From: Verrucomicrobiota bacterium | GTDB lineage: Bacteria; Verrucomicrobiota; Verrucomicrobiia; JABWAM01 | Direction of reading: 5' to 3' | NCBI GenBank assembly: GCA_023269615.1 | Contig: JAHFSY010000006.1 | Location: 75,033-139,032, forward strand | DNA length: 64,000 nt | Shown here: positions 62,712-64,000 of the stretch, one piece after another | Position numbering within the stretch: the stretch's first letter is position 1 | Layout: the number at the start of each line of letters is the position of its first letter | The notes under the pieces: generated by a model | Told to the model about the DNA's origin: nothing | Databases searched by the model: none | Seen by the model: the letters and a program-made list of their open reading frames with translations, nothing else | Made by a program: the position numbers and the translations under genes

Positions 62712-62902
62712 CGGAAAAAGGCGAAACGTCAGACTACTGTTTTTCAGGCAATTGACAATCCTTAAACACTTGCAGGCAAAGGGGATGAACGGGAGGAGAA
62801 GGCAAAGGGCAAAAGTTGGGGCGTGGATGAATGAATGTTCGATGGTGGATACAGACTTTTCCGCTTTCATCTTTTCCATTCGCGAGGCTTGATGGGAGGC
62901 GC

Positions 62903-63940
62903 ATGAGTTCCGCTGCACAGGCTGAATTATTGGGGAACGTCCTCCGCGACGTGTCGCGCTCGTTTTACCTGACACTTCGGGTGCTGCCTTCGTCGGTGCG
63001 CATGCCGATCGGGCTGGCGTACCTGCTCGCGAGGGCGGCGGACAGCATCGCGGACACCGGGGCGCTGGAACGCGGGCGGCGTCTCGACCGCCTGCTGGAA
63101 TTCCGCAACCTCGTGACCGGGCACGGAAAAATATCCGCGGAGGAAATCGTGCGCCCGATTTCCGAATCCAAATCGGCGAATGTCACGGAAGCGGAGCTGT
63201 TGTTGCTGGGGCGCCTTCCCGATTGCATTGAATTGTTGCGGGGCCTGCCGGTGGAGGATCGTGCGCGCGTGGCGGAAGTGGTGGCGCAACTGACCGTGGG
63301 AATGGAGCTCGACCTTCGAACATTCACGGGTGAAGGAAGGATCCAGGCGCTCGACACATTCGAACAATTGGAGGACTACACCTACCACGTGGCCGGCTGC
63401 GTGGGGCCGTTCTGGACGCGGATGTGCGTGTCGCACATTCCTGCTTTTCGCGGATGGGAAGTGGAAGGGATGTGCCAGCTCGGAATCCGTTTCGGCAAGG
63501 CGCTTCAATGGACGAACGTCCTGCGCGACATCCCGCGCGACCTGCAGAACGGACGATGCTATCTGCCGCGTGAGGAATTGAAACAATCAGGAATTGAGCC
63601 GGAGGAACTGAAGAATCCGGAAATGTATCCGCGTCTGCAACCGCTTTACGCCCGGTACCTTGATCATGCGCTGGGGCACTATCGCGCGGCGTGGCGCTAT
63701 ACGATGGCGATTCCGAAGTCGTGCGTGCGCGTGCGCCTTGCCTGCGTGTGGCCCTTGTGGATTGGACTGGAAACCCTCGCGCTTCTCCGTCGCGCCCCCA
63801 ACCCCCTCGATCCTGCCGGGCGGATTCGCATCACCCGCGGGCGGGTGAAGAGGATCGTGCTGGGCAGCGTGACCCGCATCTGGTCGAACTCGCTGCTGGA
63901 CGCCCGGCAGGAGCGGTTGATGCGCGAGGCGCACACCTGA
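62903..63940 (+). CDS. Squalene/phytoene synthase family protein
   Basis: 345 residues from ATG 62903 with GGGAGG 5 bases upstream. The two aspartate motifs are DSIAD (47-51) and NVLRDIPRDL. The order FYLTLRVLPSSVRMPIGLAYLLARAADSIAD, then QLEDYTYHVAGCVGPFWTRM and FGKALQWTNVLRDIPRDLQNGRCYLP, fits squalene synthases (two farnesyl diphosphates to squalene) better than phytoene synthases. The precursor pathway is represented by ispG. Squalene would feed hopanoids or sterols. Confidence 0.88.
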   Translation: MSSAAQAELLGNVLRDVSRSFYLTLRVLPSSVRMPIGLAYLLARAADSIADTGALERGRRLDRLLEFRNLVTGHGKISAEEIVRPISESKSANVTEAELLLLGRLPDCIELLRGLPVEDRARVAEVVAQLTVGMELDLRTFTGEGRIQALDTFEQLEDYTYHVAGCVGPFWTRMCVSHIPAFRGWEVEGMCQLGIRFGKALQWTNVLRDIPRDLQNGRCYLPREELKQSGIEPEELKNPEMYPRLQPLYARYLDHALGHYRAAWRYTMAIPKSCVRVRLACVWPLWIGLETLALLRRAPNPLDPAGRIRITRGRVKRIVLGSVTRIWSNSLLDARQERLMREAHT

Positions 63941-63947
63941 TGGGCGA

Positions 63948-64000
63948 TCACGGATGCTCGCGGACGGGCATTTTTTTTGTGCGGGCGGCCAGGTCCTTCC
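63948..64000 (-). CDS. C-terminal end of an unidentified gene (partial)
   Basis: On the minus strand the frame entering from 64000 reads KDLAARTKKMPVREHP and ends at TGA 63950-63948. It is convergent with the squalene synthase gene, 7 bases away. Too short to identify; coding status is a guess from composition and position. The last codons overlap a weak GAT-CACGGATG-like repeat half. Confidence 0.4.
   Translation of the reverse strand, partial: KDLAARTKKMPVREHP

Overview
ORGANISM. The window is one contiguous piece of a bacterial chromosome with fairly high GC, most likely from the Verrucomicrobia or a close PVC relative. This is inferred from gene architecture, not from a search. The pointers are a GreA with a several-hundred-residue N-terminal extension as in Chlamydiae, a long-form IspG with an inserted domain, an H-X9-DG prepilin-like protein next to a LacI regulator, a planctomycete/verrucomicrobial-style Ser/Thr kinase with a DWG motif, DUF4838/DUF5069/MlrC-type proteins, and a squalene/phytoene synthase. 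No rRNA, tRNA, CRISPR array or complete insertion sequence was found. LAYOUT. 1-9.0 kb: the end of an unknown gene, a YetA/PcRGLX-like putative polysaccharide lyase, a membrane-anchored unknown, then housekeeping genes (eno, extended greA, ftsB-like, lgt, rluD-like). 9.1-14.1 kb: an accessory stretch with a hypothetical gene, a truncated integron-integrase fragment, a nested palindromic element, a large kinase carrying a coiled coil, TPR and about 13 leucine-rich repeats, and an orphan HigA antitoxin. 14.1-23.4 kb: an exonuclease-like protein, then a minus-strand sugar-acid-type catabolic cluster (two SDRs, MlrC, an enolase-superfamily dehydratase, a SAF oxidoreductase, a lactonase-like amidohydrolase and a GntR regulator with a perfect palindrome over its promoter), with a RelE-type toxin/antitoxin pair between SDR and MlrC. 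23.7-32.4 kb: a minus-strand LacI-led carbohydrate operon (LacI, prepilin-like protein, frameshifted DUF4838 protein, DUF6259-like putative glycosidase, beta-propeller glycosidase-like protein, SGNH hydrolase). 32.7-41.3 kb: ispG, a second RelE-type pair, glycerophosphodiesterase, dapF, dapA, a saccharopine-dehydrogenase-like gene and murA. 41.3-43.4 kb: a VapBC-like pair and small unknowns. 43.5-47.6 kb: the classical ffh-rpsP-khpA-trmD-rplS-rnhB block. 47.9-55 kb: an NtrC-type regulator, a GxxExxY gene enclosed in inverted repeats, menG/ubiE, a hydrolase, apaG, a lower-GC patch with an M23 peptidase, and a MazEF-like module with a recognisable operator. 55.2-64 kb: leuD, a zinc-ribbon protein, cmk, a class-III aminotransferase, envelope-type unknowns, an MBL-fold hydrolase, a GNAT-cyclic-nucleotide-binding fusion, squalene synthase and the tail of another gene. 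WHAT STANDS OUT. The intergenic space is full of dispersed inverted repeats, many nested one inside another and several sharing ends but not cores. One 138-bp element has terminal inverted repeats and a short target duplication inside a second palindrome whose intact copy lies elsewhere in the window. A GxxExxY putative nuclease gene fits exactly between two inverted copies of one repeat, which supplies its start codon and also the stop codon of the gene upstream. Repeat units also lie inside two coding sequences. This repeat-plus-nuclease arrangement is the best candidate for a poorly described system here. All functional calls rest on motif recognition by eye; no database search was run.
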